From assembly GCA_947573745.1 (NCBI GenBank), contig CANPGX010000071.1:1-5837 (forward strand): a stretch of DNA of 5,837 bases, in the 5' to 3' direction. The notes below the pieces were generated by a model. That model searched no databases. It saw only the letters and a program-made list of their open reading frames with translations, and had not been told where the DNA came from. Within the stretch, counting starts at the first letter, position 1, and each line of letters begins with the position of its first letter. The DNA comes from an uncultured Erysipelotrichaceae bacterium (lineage in GTDB: Bacteria > Bacillota_I > Bacilli_A > Erysipelotrichales > Coprobacillaceae). Below are positions 1-5,710 of this stretch, piece after piece. Made by a program: the position numbers and the translations under genes.

Positions 1-844
1 GGACAAGACAATATTGTCCAAAGGCACCATCTCCACGATAAGTATTTTCACGAGAACATCTCCAAAATTGGTAGCCATAACCATATTTCCAATCTTTTCT
101 ATCTTTTTGAAGAGTGGAAATTTGAGCACTTGTTGCTTCTTGAATATATTGAGGGTCAAGATATTGTTTTCCATGAATTTGTCCTTTATATAGTAAGAAG
201 AGACCAAATTTGGCAAGATCTCTTGTTGAAAGAGAAAGGCCATAACCACCTAAGTTTCGTTGCTGAGAATCTTCTAACCATGTAAAGTTTTGAATGTCTA
301 AGGGCTCAAAAAGTCGAGGTTTTAAGTAATCTACAACAGATAGACCAGTAGCCTGTGTCAAAATACATGAAAGGATGTAAGTGGCAGGAGTATTATATAA
401 AAATTGCTGGCCAGGTTCATCTTCAAGATGACTTGTTAAAAAAGCTTGAACCATATCTTCTTGATGAAAGATATCAGGCTCTTCACGATGACCCGAAGCC
501 ATCATTAATAAATGACGAATGGTAACACGTTTCATTTTATCTTCTAATTTATTTTCATCTATACCAAAATAAGATACGATAGGATCATCTAAAGATAATT
601 TGTTTTCTTGTAAAGCAAAGCCTATAGCGATAGAAACAAAGCTTTTACTTAAAGAGTAAAGTATGTGTGGTGTATCTTTTTGATAGGGGTGATAGTATCC
701 TTCAGCAATGATATGTTGATGGCGAATGACGATCAATGAATGAAAGGCTAATTCACTTTCCTTCATCGCATCTATCCAAGCAAGGATAGCTTGACTTGAA
801 ACACCCATTTTTTCTGGTGTAGAGTATTGAAATATATCCTGCAT
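1..844 (-). CDS. Serine hydrolase, beta-lactamase (class C)/PBP-like family, 3' end outside window
   Basis: The 281 visible codons read without interruption and match the serine beta-lactamase-like hydrolase family (COG1680), which includes esterases, D-aminopeptidases and penicillin-binding-like enzymes. The nucleophile motif S-x-x-K is SLSK at residues 64-67 (Ser64, Lys67). The second motif is YNT at 150-152 within a PGQQFLYNTPATY context, with Tyr150 the expected catalytic tyrosine. A Y-R-G-D-G-A-F-G-Q stretch near residue 269 is typical of the region leading to the third active-site element. There is no signal peptide or lipobox at the N-terminus, so a cytoplasmic enzyme is likely. The start at 844 is preceded by AGAAGG (855-860) with 10 bases between. 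The C-terminus is beyond the left edge. The fold is secure; the substrate (ester, peptide or beta-lactam) cannot be told from this sequence, and beta-lactam resistance should not be assumed. Confidence 0.88.
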   Translation of the reverse strand, partial: MQDIFQYSTPEKMGVSSQAILAWIDAMKESELAFHSLIVIRHQHIIAEGYYHPYQKDTPHILYSLSKSFVSIAIGFALQENKLSLDDPIVSYFGIDENKLEDKMKRVTIRHLLMMASGHREEPDIFHQEDMVQAFLTSHLEDEPGQQFLYNTPATYILSCILTQATGLSVVDYLKPRLFEPLDIQNFTWLEDSQQRNLGGYGLSLSTRDLAKFGLFLLYKGQIHGKQYLDPQYIQEATSAQISTLQKDRKDWKYGYGYQFWRCSRENTYRGDGAFGQYCLV

Positions 845-869
845 AAGTTTTTAACCTTCTTTCTAGATA

Positions 870-903
870 TTTTCATTTTAACAAACCTATCTATAAATGA
901 AAA
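870..903. repeat. 9-bp inverted repeat overlapping the hydrolase promoter (possible operator)
   Basis: TTTTCATTT at 870-878 is the exact reverse complement of AAATGAAAA at 895-903, with a 16-base spacer. The centres of the two arms lie 25 bases apart, roughly two and a half helical turns. Because the arms coincide with the candidate -10 and -35 elements, a dimeric repressor could occupy the site. It is pure A/T apart from one G/C per arm, so a chance origin is quite possible. Confidence 0.3.
875..903 (-). promoter_or_regulatory. Candidate sigma-A promoter of the serine hydrolase gene
   Basis: Read on the minus strand, a -35 like element TTTTCA (898-903) and a -10 like element TAAAAT (875-880) are separated by exactly 17 bases. 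This would place transcription start near 868, giving a leader of about 24 bases that contains the AGAAGG site. A 9-base inverted repeat (870-878 and 895-903) covers both elements. The match is moderate (4 of 6 and 5 of 6 consensus bases) in AT-rich DNA. Confidence 0.45.
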
Positions 904-956
904 GAAGAAACCGTAGCATGTTTATGGGAAATATAAATTTTGCTGAAAATTATAAT

Positions 957-987
957 AAAAAATGCAAGATCATCTTCTTGCATTTTT
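957..987 (-). terminator. Rho-independent terminator after the six-helix XRE gene
   Basis: A perfect stem pairs 958-969 with 976-987 (core AATGCAAGA with TCTTGCATT) around a six-base loop. In minus-strand reading it is followed by a T-rich run (TTTTATTATAATTTT after the stem), the arrangement of an intrinsic terminator. It begins a few bases past the stop codon at 994. The stem ends in A/T pairs on both sides, so the same hairpin also has a short T run in plus-strand reading, but no plus-strand gene feeds into it. Confidence 0.85.
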
Positions 988-993
988 ACAAAA

Positions 994-1848
994 CTAATTT
1001 TGTTTTAAGATAGATACGATACCACAGAGCATGCCACCTATTGGGAAAACGATCCAACTGATATGCCATAGATTAAAGATAAAGCTGATAGATAAATAGA
1101 TCATGGCTGTTACAATCATGATCAATCCACAATATTTTCCTACTTCAGCACTTTTATTTCTAAATTCAATGGTATTTTCATGATTATATTTTTCAATACC
1201 TGCATGAATAAGGATAGGAACACTGATGGTTACAAAGATCATAAGGCAAACTAAAGAAAACATTGTATTCCCATTAAAAAGGTCAAGTGCTTGACTGGCC
1301 ATAAAGATAACGACGCCCACAAGAATAAGTGAGATGGCAACAGTGATGGATTTAGAAAATTGTTGTTGTGCTTTATCTATATCATCATGACTATAAAAAT
1401 AAGGCAAATTTGGGTATTTATTTTTAAAATGTTCCATTGCTAACCCTTTTGATACAAAAATAGGCACTGCAAAGACAACAAAAATCAATAAAATAACAAC
1501 ACCTAAAAGTGTGTTTGCTTCATCAAGACCAATGACGATAAGCATACCAACAACACCGATAAGAATTAGCATAATAGCCCCTGCTATGCTTTGACTGAAC
1601 TGATCGATGAAATGTTCATAAACTTGCTTTTCAAGAGAAGCATCCAAAGAAATTTTTCCTTTAATGAGTTCATCCATACTACAATCGAATAATTCACATA
1701 AAATCATTAAGTTTTCAATTTCAGGAAAACCAGTACCACTTTCCCATTTACTGATAGCTTGTCTGGAAACTTGTAGCTTATCGGCTAACTCTTCTTGAGA
1801 ATAGTTTTTTTTCTTTCTCAATGTGCGTAAATTTTCTGCGAAATTCAT
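994..1848 (-). CDS. XRE-family transcriptional regulator with six C-terminal membrane helices
   Basis: This 284-residue protein has an N-terminal Cro/C1-type helix-turn-helix (about residues 3-60; recognition segment VSRQAISKWESG at 27-38, followed by the usual P-E-I-E-N-L and D-E-L-I-K-G-K). It continues into a hydrophobic region with about six membrane helices near 88-106, 112-132, 167-187, 196-215, 241-258 and 265-282. The middle of the protein is an internal duplication: QFSQSI..LILIGVV near 83-100 resembles QFSKSI..LILVGVV near 163-180, and each copy ends in a helix with VPI. It is probably a membrane-anchored DNA-binding protein that responds to a membrane or envelope signal; that role is inferred. 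The ATG at 1848 is chosen over an upstream GTG at 1869 because AGGAGG (1858-1863) lies 9 bases before it and would fall inside the longer reading. A terminator follows at once. The target genes are unknown. Confidence 0.9.
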   Translation of the reverse strand: MNFAENLRTLRKKKNYSQEELADKLQVSRQAISKWESGTGFPEIENLMILCELFDCSMDELIKGKISLDASLEKQVYEHFIDQFSQSIAGAIMLILIGVVGMLIVIGLDEANTLLGVVILLIFVVFAVPIFVSKGLAMEHFKNKYPNLPYFYSHDDIDKAQQQFSKSITVAISLILVGVVIFMASQALDLFNGNTMFSLVCLMIFVTISVPILIHAGIEKYNHENTIEFRNKSAEVGKYCGLIMIVTAMIYLSISFIFNLWHISWIVFPIGGMLCGIVSILKQN

Positions 1849-1952
1849 ATATTTATACCTCCTATGCACATACGTATTTTAAGATAGCAGGCATGTTTAT
1901 ACCACCAACTTTGTTTTGCAACTTCTTTTTTCTTTGCCACGATACGTTGCAT
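1845..1952 (-). CDS. Possible 35-residue basic leader ORF overlapping the XRE start codon
   Basis: An ATG at 1952 opens a 35-codon frame ending in a TGA at 1845-1847 that overlaps the ATG of the following XRE gene as ATGA, the arrangement used for translational coupling. Nine bases before the ATG stands TAGAAAGGA, which matches nine consecutive bases of the sequence complementary to the 16S rRNA tail. The product would begin MQRIVAKKKEVAKQ, contain eight Lys/Arg against one Glu, and show a WWY cluster in the middle. I recognise no family. The AGGAGG site of the downstream gene lies inside its last codons. In AT-rich DNA such an ORF can occur by chance, so this is a candidate only, either a small protein or a regulatory leader peptide. 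Confidence 0.3.
   Translation of the reverse strand: MQRIVAKKKEVAKQSWWYKHACYLKIRMCIGGINI
1858..1863 (-). promoter_or_regulatory. Ribosome binding site fixing the start of the six-helix XRE gene
   Basis: A complete AGGAGG on the minus strand lies 9 bases upstream of the ATG at 1848. The alternative GTG start at 1869 lies upstream of this site and has none of its own at proper distance. Confidence 0.85.
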
Positions 1953-1991
1953 TTAGGAATATCCTTTCTAACAATATTATTTTCATTTGTA

Positions 1992-2021
1992 TTTGTAACA
2001 GGCTCCTATGTTATGTTTCAA
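1992..2021 (-). promoter_or_regulatory. Candidate promoter of the six-helix XRE gene (extended -10)
   Basis: In minus-strand reading a -35 like TTGAAA (2016-2021) and a -10 like TACAAA (1992-1997) are separated by 18 bases, and the -10 is preceded by TGT, giving the TGn of an extended -10. Transcription would start near 1985, leaving a leader of about 137 bases that includes the possible 35-codon ORF. The rest of the 244-base gap (1849-2092) shows no terminator and no recognisable gene. Confidence 0.4.
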
Positions 2022-2092
2022 GCCATTGGATTCCCTTTGTTTGTTGAGTACCAGTTATAATTGTACAAGTGGTTTTCCATAATTGAAATTTG

Positions 2093-2551
2093 TTATTTGC
2101 AAATACTTCTTCCAAAAATATAAACACCTATGAGCATTTCGGGAATAGATATTCCTAACAAAATGCCAGAAAAGAAATCTTTAACAGTGGAACCGTCAAT
2201 CGAATACGAAAGTGCTTGTAAAGCAATTCCCATAACCATCAGTAAAACACCTAGGATTAGATTTTTTTGTTTTTCTAATTCTTGAGTGCGTTTTAATAAG
2301 CTAACAATTTGTTCATCATAGAGACCAATATTTTTTTCATCTGTTTCTTTGCCCTCTATCAATTCAGTCATAGTGATTTCTAATGTTTCACATAGCTTTT
2401 TAATAATAGTATAATCAGGCATGCATTTACCAGTTTCCCATTTTGAAATGGTCTTATTTGATACCCCAATTTTTTCTGCCAATTGTTCTTGTGTATAATT
2501 CTTTTGTTTCCTTTTATGGGATATCAATTTTCCTGTGGTTAATGGGTTCAT
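2093..2551 (-). CDS. Small XRE-family regulator with two C-terminal membrane helices
   Basis: This 152-residue protein starts with a Cro/C1-type helix-turn-helix (about residues 6-65): the stretch YTQEQLAEKIGV is followed by SNKTISKWETGK, then the MPDYTIIKKLCETL helix and ELIEGKE. A charged, probably helical linker (about 76-96) leads to two predicted membrane helices near 98-116 and 127-147. It is therefore a membrane-tethered DNA-binding protein of a kind common in Firmicutes, presumably a local repressor or activator. The ATG at 2551 is chosen because GGAGGT (2559-2564) lies 7 bases upstream; the farther ATG at 2566 overlaps that site, and the ATG at 2554 is a close alternative. Its nearest upstream neighbour is the EamA transporter (120-base gap), its downstream neighbour a second membrane-linked XRE gene. 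An 18-base dyad just upstream of its start could be its own operator. Its ligand and targets are unknown. Confidence 0.9.
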   Translation of the reverse strand: MNPLTTGKLISHKRKQKNYTQEQLAEKIGVSNKTISKWETGKCMPDYTIIKKLCETLEITMTELIEGKETDEKNIGLYDEQIVSLLKRTQELEKQKNLILGVLLMVMGIALQALSYSIDGSTVKDFFSGILLGISIPEMLIGVYIFGRSICK

Positions 2552-2558
2552 CATCATT

Positions 2559-2564
2559 ACCTCC
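2559..2564 (-). promoter_or_regulatory. Ribosome binding site deciding among clustered ATGs of the small XRE gene
   Basis: GGAGGT precedes three consecutive ATG codons (first bases at 2557, 2554 and 2551) and overlaps a fourth ATG at 2566. Spacing of 1, 4 and 7 bases respectively favours 2551, with 2554 possible. Confidence 0.75.
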
Positions 2565-2576
2565 ATTTTGTTGTTT

Positions 2577-2594
2577 ATGATAGAAGGTTATCAT
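2577..2594. promoter_or_regulatory. 18-bp dyad upstream of the small XRE gene, possible autoregulatory operator
   Basis: ATGATA (2577-2582) and TATCAT (2589-2594) form a perfect inverted repeat around the six-base spacer GAAGGT. It sits 25 bases before the start codon, between the candidate promoter and the ribosome binding site. Size and symmetry fit operators of XRE dimers, which often bind next to their own genes; binding here is inferred. Confidence 0.4.
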
Positions 2595-2616
2595 TTTCTC
2601 CTGAATAATAACACCC

Positions 2617-2647
2617 CTTATATGGCGAATTTAGATGTAATTGTAAA
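2617..2647 (-). promoter_or_regulatory. Candidate promoter of the small XRE gene
   Basis: On the minus strand a -35 like TTTACA (2642-2647) and a -10 like TATAAG (2617-2622) are each one base off consensus, but the spacing is 19 bases, longer than ideal. There is no terminator between the EamA stop codon at 2672 and this site, so read-through from upstream is also possible. Confidence 0.35.
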
Positions 2648-2671
2648 TAGAGTTATTATTTTTTACTTAAA

Positions 2672-3538
2672 CTATGTCCATATTGCCATCGTCATCGTTG
2701 CTAAGACTATAAGGATTAATCCTATCGTTGCATTTTTATTTAGTTTCTCTTGGAATACAATTCTTGAAAATATGATTGAAACAAGAATACTTAATTTATC
2801 GATGGGCACAACAACGCTGACTATACCATGTTGTATGGCATCATAATAGCATAACCAAGACGCACCTGTGGCGATTCCAGATAATGTAATAAAGAATAAT
2901 TCATTCTTTTTAATCTTTGATACTTGGTCCTGCTTACCTTTTGCAAAGACAATCAACCACGCCATCACTAATACAACACCTGTGCGTATTGCTGTTCCAA
3001 GATTGGATTCTACATTTTCTATTCCCATTTTTGCCAGGATAGATGTTAGTGCTGCAAATATTGCAGAAGCTATAGCGTAAGGAAACCATGGGCCTTTTGA
3101 GTGTTCATGTTCGTCATGCTTTTTCTCTATCATTAGAAAAATACCTATCGCAAGAACTGTTGTACAGATAAGCTTAAGCCAGAGATTTCTTGTTTCATCA
3201 AATAAAACAATAGCGAAAATAACCGTCAGTACGGTGCTTGATTTATCAATAGGAACGACTTTATTGACATTTCCTATAGAAAGAGCCTTAAAATAGCACA
3301 GCCATGAAGCCCCTGTTGCAATACCTGACAAAATTAAAAATGTCAGAGATTTTATACTTATTTCATTCATTGAAGAAATAGAACCTACCAGAAATACCAT
3401 CATCCATGCGAAAATGAAAACGATAATGGTTCGCAATGCTGTCGCAACATCCGAATCCGTATTCTTTATTCCACATTTAGCTAGTATAGATGTTATTCCA
3501 GCAAAAAAAGCAGATAAACTTGCCATGAAAATCCACAT
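2672..3538 (-). CDS. EamA/DMT-superfamily membrane transporter
   Basis: The 288-residue protein has about ten membrane helices and the two-fold internal repeat of the drug/metabolite transporter superfamily, EamA type. Repeat one covers about residues 1-137 and repeat two about 150-288. Each has the order TSILAK.GI, then SGIATGASWLCY (71-82 and 220-231, identical over 12 residues), then VVPIDK and finally a [FQ]E-containing loop (DE at 114-115, QE at 263-264). The repeats are joined by a hydrophilic, His- and Glu-rich linker (138-149). Family members export or import small metabolites such as amino acids or nucleosides; the substrate here is unknown. The ATG at 3538 has GAGGTG 5 bases upstream. 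It lies 19 bases after the RNA methyltransferase gene with no terminator between, so the two are probably co-transcribed. The adjacent downstream XRE gene could be its regulator, which is only inferred from position. Confidence 0.9.
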   Translation of the reverse strand: MWIFMASLSAFFAGITSILAKCGIKNTDSDVATALRTIIVFIFAWMMVFLVGSISSMNEISIKSLTFLILSGIATGASWLCYFKALSIGNVNKVVPIDKSSTVLTVIFAIVLFDETRNLWLKLICTTVLAIGIFLMIEKKHDEHEHSKGPWFPYAIASAIFAALTSILAKMGIENVESNLGTAIRTGVVLVMAWLIVFAKGKQDQVSKIKKNELFFITLSGIATGASWLCYYDAIQHGIVSVVVPIDKLSILVSIIFSRIVFQEKLNKNATIGLILIVLATMTMAIWT

Positions 3539-3557
3539 ATTAACACCTCACAAACAT

Positions 3558-4715
3558 TTATTTATTCATTTTTGACAGCAGGCAGACAGACTCTACATGA
3601 GAAGTATGAGGGAACATATCAAATGGATATAATTGTGAAGTATGATATCCTATTTGCCAGAACCATGTTAAATCTCTCATCAAAGTTTCTAAGTTACAAG
3701 AAACATAAGCGATTTTTTTAGGTTGAAGTTGTTCAATCGCATGAATAAGGGCTTTAGTTGTACCACTTCTAGGAGGATCCATGATTAAAGCATCAATGGA
3801 TATGTGTTGCTTGGTGAGCATTTGCATATATTCAGTAGCATCACCATGTACAAAAGTGATATTTTTACGTTGATTCAATTTTGCATTTTCTCTAGCATCT
3901 ATGATGGCTTGAGGGTTTAACTCGATACCGATCACTTTTTTGACATGGGGGCTAGCGCATAGACCTATGGTTCCAATACCGCAATAAGCGTCAATTAGAG
4001 TTTCTTGCCCTGTAAATTTCATTAACTCAAAAACCTTTTGATAAAGTTGCTCACATTGATCATGATTGATTTGATAAAAGGAAGAAGGAGAAATCTTGAA
4101 TTTGAAATCGCATAGGGTATCAAAGATAAATCCTGACCCATAAAGTATTTTTTCTTCTTGCCCTAAAACGATGCTTGTTTGGCGACGATTCACATTCAAA
4201 ACAATACTTCTAACTTCTGGAAAAGCACGAATCATTTCTTGACAAAAATTTTTTGAGCCATTGAATCGAGACTCCTGACAGACAAGGGTCAATAAAATTT
4301 GTTTAGAATGGACACCATAGCGAATCAAAACGTGACGAAGGAATCCAGTACGACGACGTTCATCATAAAGAGAAAGATGATATCTTTCAATTAAACTTTT
4401 TAAATGCTGAATCAATGCATCACAACGGGGCTCATGAAGAAGACAAGAAGTATAGGGAATGATTTGATGAGATTGTTCTTGATAAAGACCAGCCTCTATA
4501 CCTCGATGACCTCTTTTAAAAGCGACAATGATTTTATTACGATAATGAAAAGGTTGTGGCGATGGTGTCAAAGGAGCTACTTTTATAGGTAAATGATAAG
4601 CATGAATCAAATCTTGACAAGTTTTTTCTTTCATGATGCACTGTTTTGCATAATCAAGATGAAGTAATTGACATCCCCCACAGGTTTGATAAATAGTACA
4701 TGTTCTTGACGTCAT
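3558..4715 (-). CDS. RlmD/RumA-type RNA (uracil-C5) methyltransferase, TRAM-less
   Basis: This 385-residue protein belongs to the TrmA/RumA (RlmC/RlmD) family, which transfers methyl from S-adenosylmethionine to C5 of a uridine in rRNA or tRNA. The iron-sulfur ligands are C6-x5-C12-x2-C15 plus C91. The SAM site includes FYQIN (213-217), DAYCGIGTIG (242-251) and E265. DPPRSG starts at 313, the catalytic cysteine is C340 in YVSCN, and the general base is probably E375 in SHVES. The protein begins at the iron-sulfur cluster and so lacks the N-terminal TRAM RNA-binding domain of E. coli RlmD (433 residues); shorter members like this are known. The ATG at 4715 is chosen over a TTG at 4721 because AAGAAGGG (4723-4730) is 7 bases before the ATG and only 1 base before the TTG. 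Which rRNA position is modified (U747, U1939 or both, as in RlmCD) cannot be read from sequence, so no gene symbol is assigned. Confidence 0.94.
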   Translation of the reverse strand: MTSRTCTIYQTCGGCQLLHLDYAKQCIMKEKTCQDLIHAYHLPIKVAPLTPSPQPFHYRNKIIVAFKRGHRGIEAGLYQEQSHQIIPYTSCLLHEPRCDALIQHLKSLIERYHLSLYDERRRTGFLRHVLIRYGVHSKQILLTLVCQESRFNGSKNFCQEMIRAFPEVRSIVLNVNRRQTSIVLGQEEKILYGSGFIFDTLCDFKFKISPSSFYQINHDQCEQLYQKVFELMKFTGQETLIDAYCGIGTIGLCASPHVKKVIGIELNPQAIIDARENAKLNQRKNITFVHGDATEYMQMLTKQHISIDALIMDPPRSGTTKALIHAIEQLQPKKIAYVSCNLETLMRDLTWFWQIGYHTSQLYPFDMFPHTSHVESVCLLSKMNK

Positions 4716-4722
4716 GATCAAT

Positions 4723-4730
4723 CCCTTCTT
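4723..4730 (-). promoter_or_regulatory. Ribosome binding site deciding the RNA methyltransferase start
   Basis: AAGAAGGG on the minus strand is 7 bases from the ATG at 4715 but only 1 base from the in-frame TTG at 4721, so the ATG is the likely start. Confidence 0.75.
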
Positions 4731-4738
4731 TCTTTTTA

Positions 4739-4767
4739 AGGATAACTTTTTTTAAAATGTAATACAA
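4739..4767 (-). promoter_or_regulatory. Candidate promoter of the RNA methyltransferase-transporter operon
   Basis: In minus-strand reading TTGTAT (4762-4767) and TATCCT (4739-4744) are separated by 17 bases; transcription would start near 4732, about 17 bases before the start codon. The hexamers are only partial matches (3 of 6 and 4 of 6). A 9-base palindrome, TGTAATACA (4758-4766), overlaps the -35. Confidence 0.35.
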
Positions 4768-4793
4768 TGCTTTTTTACATATTGTCTTTTTAG

Positions 4794-4799
4794 TATAAT
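4794..4799 (+). promoter_or_regulatory. -10 element of the ROK kinase operon
   Basis: A perfect TATAAT lies 20 bases before the kinase ATG, so transcription would begin close to the ribosome binding site, giving a very short leader. At 17 bases upstream only a T run (4771-4776) is found, so the -35 is poor; an activator may be involved, or the true spacing may differ. This promoter diverges from that of the RNA methyltransferase within a 104-base gap. Confidence 0.5.
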
Positions 4800-4805
4800 A
4801 CATAT

Positions 4806-4811
4806 AAGGAG
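4806..4811 (+). promoter_or_regulatory. Ribosome binding site deciding the ROK kinase start
   Basis: AAGGAG is 8 bases before the ATG at 4820 and only 2 bases before an in-frame GTG at 4814, so the ATG is preferred. Confidence 0.8.
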
Positions 4812-4819
4812 ATGTGAAC

Positions 4820-5710
4820 ATGTATTTAATATTGGACATTGGTGGAACTTCTACAAAATACGCTAAGATGGACAAAGAGGGGCATATTTTAGAAAAGGGA
4901 CAATTTAAAACAGAAAAGAAAGATCAATCTATATTTTGTCAAAATATCTATGACCAGATGACCTCTTGTTGTCATTTAGAAGGTGTAGGCATCAGTTATC
5001 CTGGATTGGTGGATAGTGATACTGGAAAAATCATCCACGCCAGTGCGATACCTTATCTGGATGGGCAGATGATTCAGGATGTTTTATCTTGTTGTGCAGT
5101 ACCTATCAGTATTGAAAATGATGCCAAATGTGCCGCATTAGCCGAATTATGGAAAGGAAGTTTAAAAGCATGTTCAAGTGCTTTAGTCATGGTGTTAGGA
5201 ACAGGAATTGGTGGTGCTATCATTCATGATGGAAAGCTTTATAAAGGACGTCATTTTAAAGCAGGAGAAATAGGTAGCTTTTTACATGTGAAAGATATGG
5301 AAAACCAAGAAGCGATATCTTTAGGAGAGACGCTTTCTGCTGTTGGTATGATCAAACGTATTGCTCAAGCCCTTGATATACCTCCAGATGGTCCTTTGAT
5401 CTTTGAAAAGATTTGTCAAAAAGATCCAATAGCTTATCCTATTTTTCTATATTATTGTCGTTGTTTGACAAAGGAAATTTTTAATATAGATTATGTATTG
5501 GATTTAGAAAAAGTCGCTATTGGTGGGGGAATCAGTGAGCAACCTATCTTGATTGAAACACTCAATCAATGTTTTAAACAGTGGCGTAAAAAATATAGAG
5601 ATGACCTTTATGATTTAGACATTGTGGCATGTACCTATCGACATGATGCTAATCTGATAGGGGCATTATATCATCATTTGAATAAGGAGAAAAAAAGATG
5701 TGGGGAATGA
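4820..5710 (+). CDS. ROK-family sugar kinase without the zinc motif
   Basis: The 296-residue protein is an ATP-dependent hexose or amino-sugar kinase of the ROK family (actin-like ATPase fold). The phosphate-1 loop is D6-I-G-G-T-S-T-K13; the catalytic aspartate is D101 in ENDA; phosphate-2 is GTGIGG at 127-132; the adenosine motif IGGGIS is at 234-239. Sugar-contacting ExGH is changed to E150-I-G-S153, and the Cys-rich zinc motif of classical ROK proteins is absent, replaced by a segment around SLGETLS (167-173). There is no N-terminal helix-turn-helix, so it is an enzyme and not a ROK repressor. Related zinc-less ROK proteins in Firmicutes include the BglK type of beta-glucoside kinase, so glucose, glycoside or amino-sugar substrates are all possible. 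Its last 13 bases overlap the next gene, which looks like a glycosylasparaginase; this points, by inference, to N-acetylglucosamine as a plausible substrate. Confidence 0.93.
   Translation: MYLILDIGGTSTKYAKMDKEGHILEKGQFKTEKKDQSIFCQNIYDQMTSCCHLEGVGISYPGLVDSDTGKIIHASAIPYLDGQMIQDVLSCCAVPISIENDAKCAALAELWKGSLKACSSALVMVLGTGIGGAIIHDGKLYKGRHFKAGEIGSFLHVKDMENQEAISLGETLSAVGMIKRIAQALDIPPDGPLIFEKICQKDPIAYPIFLYYCRCLTKEIFNIDYVLDLEKVAIGGGISEQPILIETLNQCFKQWRKKYRDDLYDLDIVACTYRHDANLIGALYHHLNKEKKRCGE

Noticed and set aside
1821..2060. A 79-codon plus-strand frame with hydrophobic content across the gap before the long XRE gene
   Set aside because: It has no ribosome binding site, begins inside the opposite-strand regulator, and its hydrophobicity comes from T-rich DNA. 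I could not match it to any family.
1849..2092. Possible remnant of a decayed gene in the 244-base gap (short minus-strand frame with TGTQQTKGIQWLET)
   Set aside because: The frame is short, stops quickly, and matches no family I know; no linked fragments were found in other frames.
2514..2594. A 26-codon minus-strand frame starting inside the dyad before the small XRE gene
   Set aside because: An AGGAG is present but only 3 bases from the ATG, and about half of the frame lies inside the regulator gene. Chance is the simpler reading.
2604..2660. A 9-base inverted repeat AATAATAAC/GTTATTATT between transporter and small XRE gene
   Set aside because: The arms are almost all A/T and 39 bases apart, with no T run placed as in a terminator; not distinguishable from background.
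2535..2846. A 103-codon plus-strand frame between the small XRE gene and the transporter
   Set aside because: It runs antisense through the starts or ends of two well supported genes and lacks a ribosome binding site.
4654..4875. A 73-codon minus-strand frame across the divergent promoter region
   Set aside because: It overlaps the starts of the kinase and the RNA methyltransferase in other frames, and covers their promoters and ribosome binding sites.
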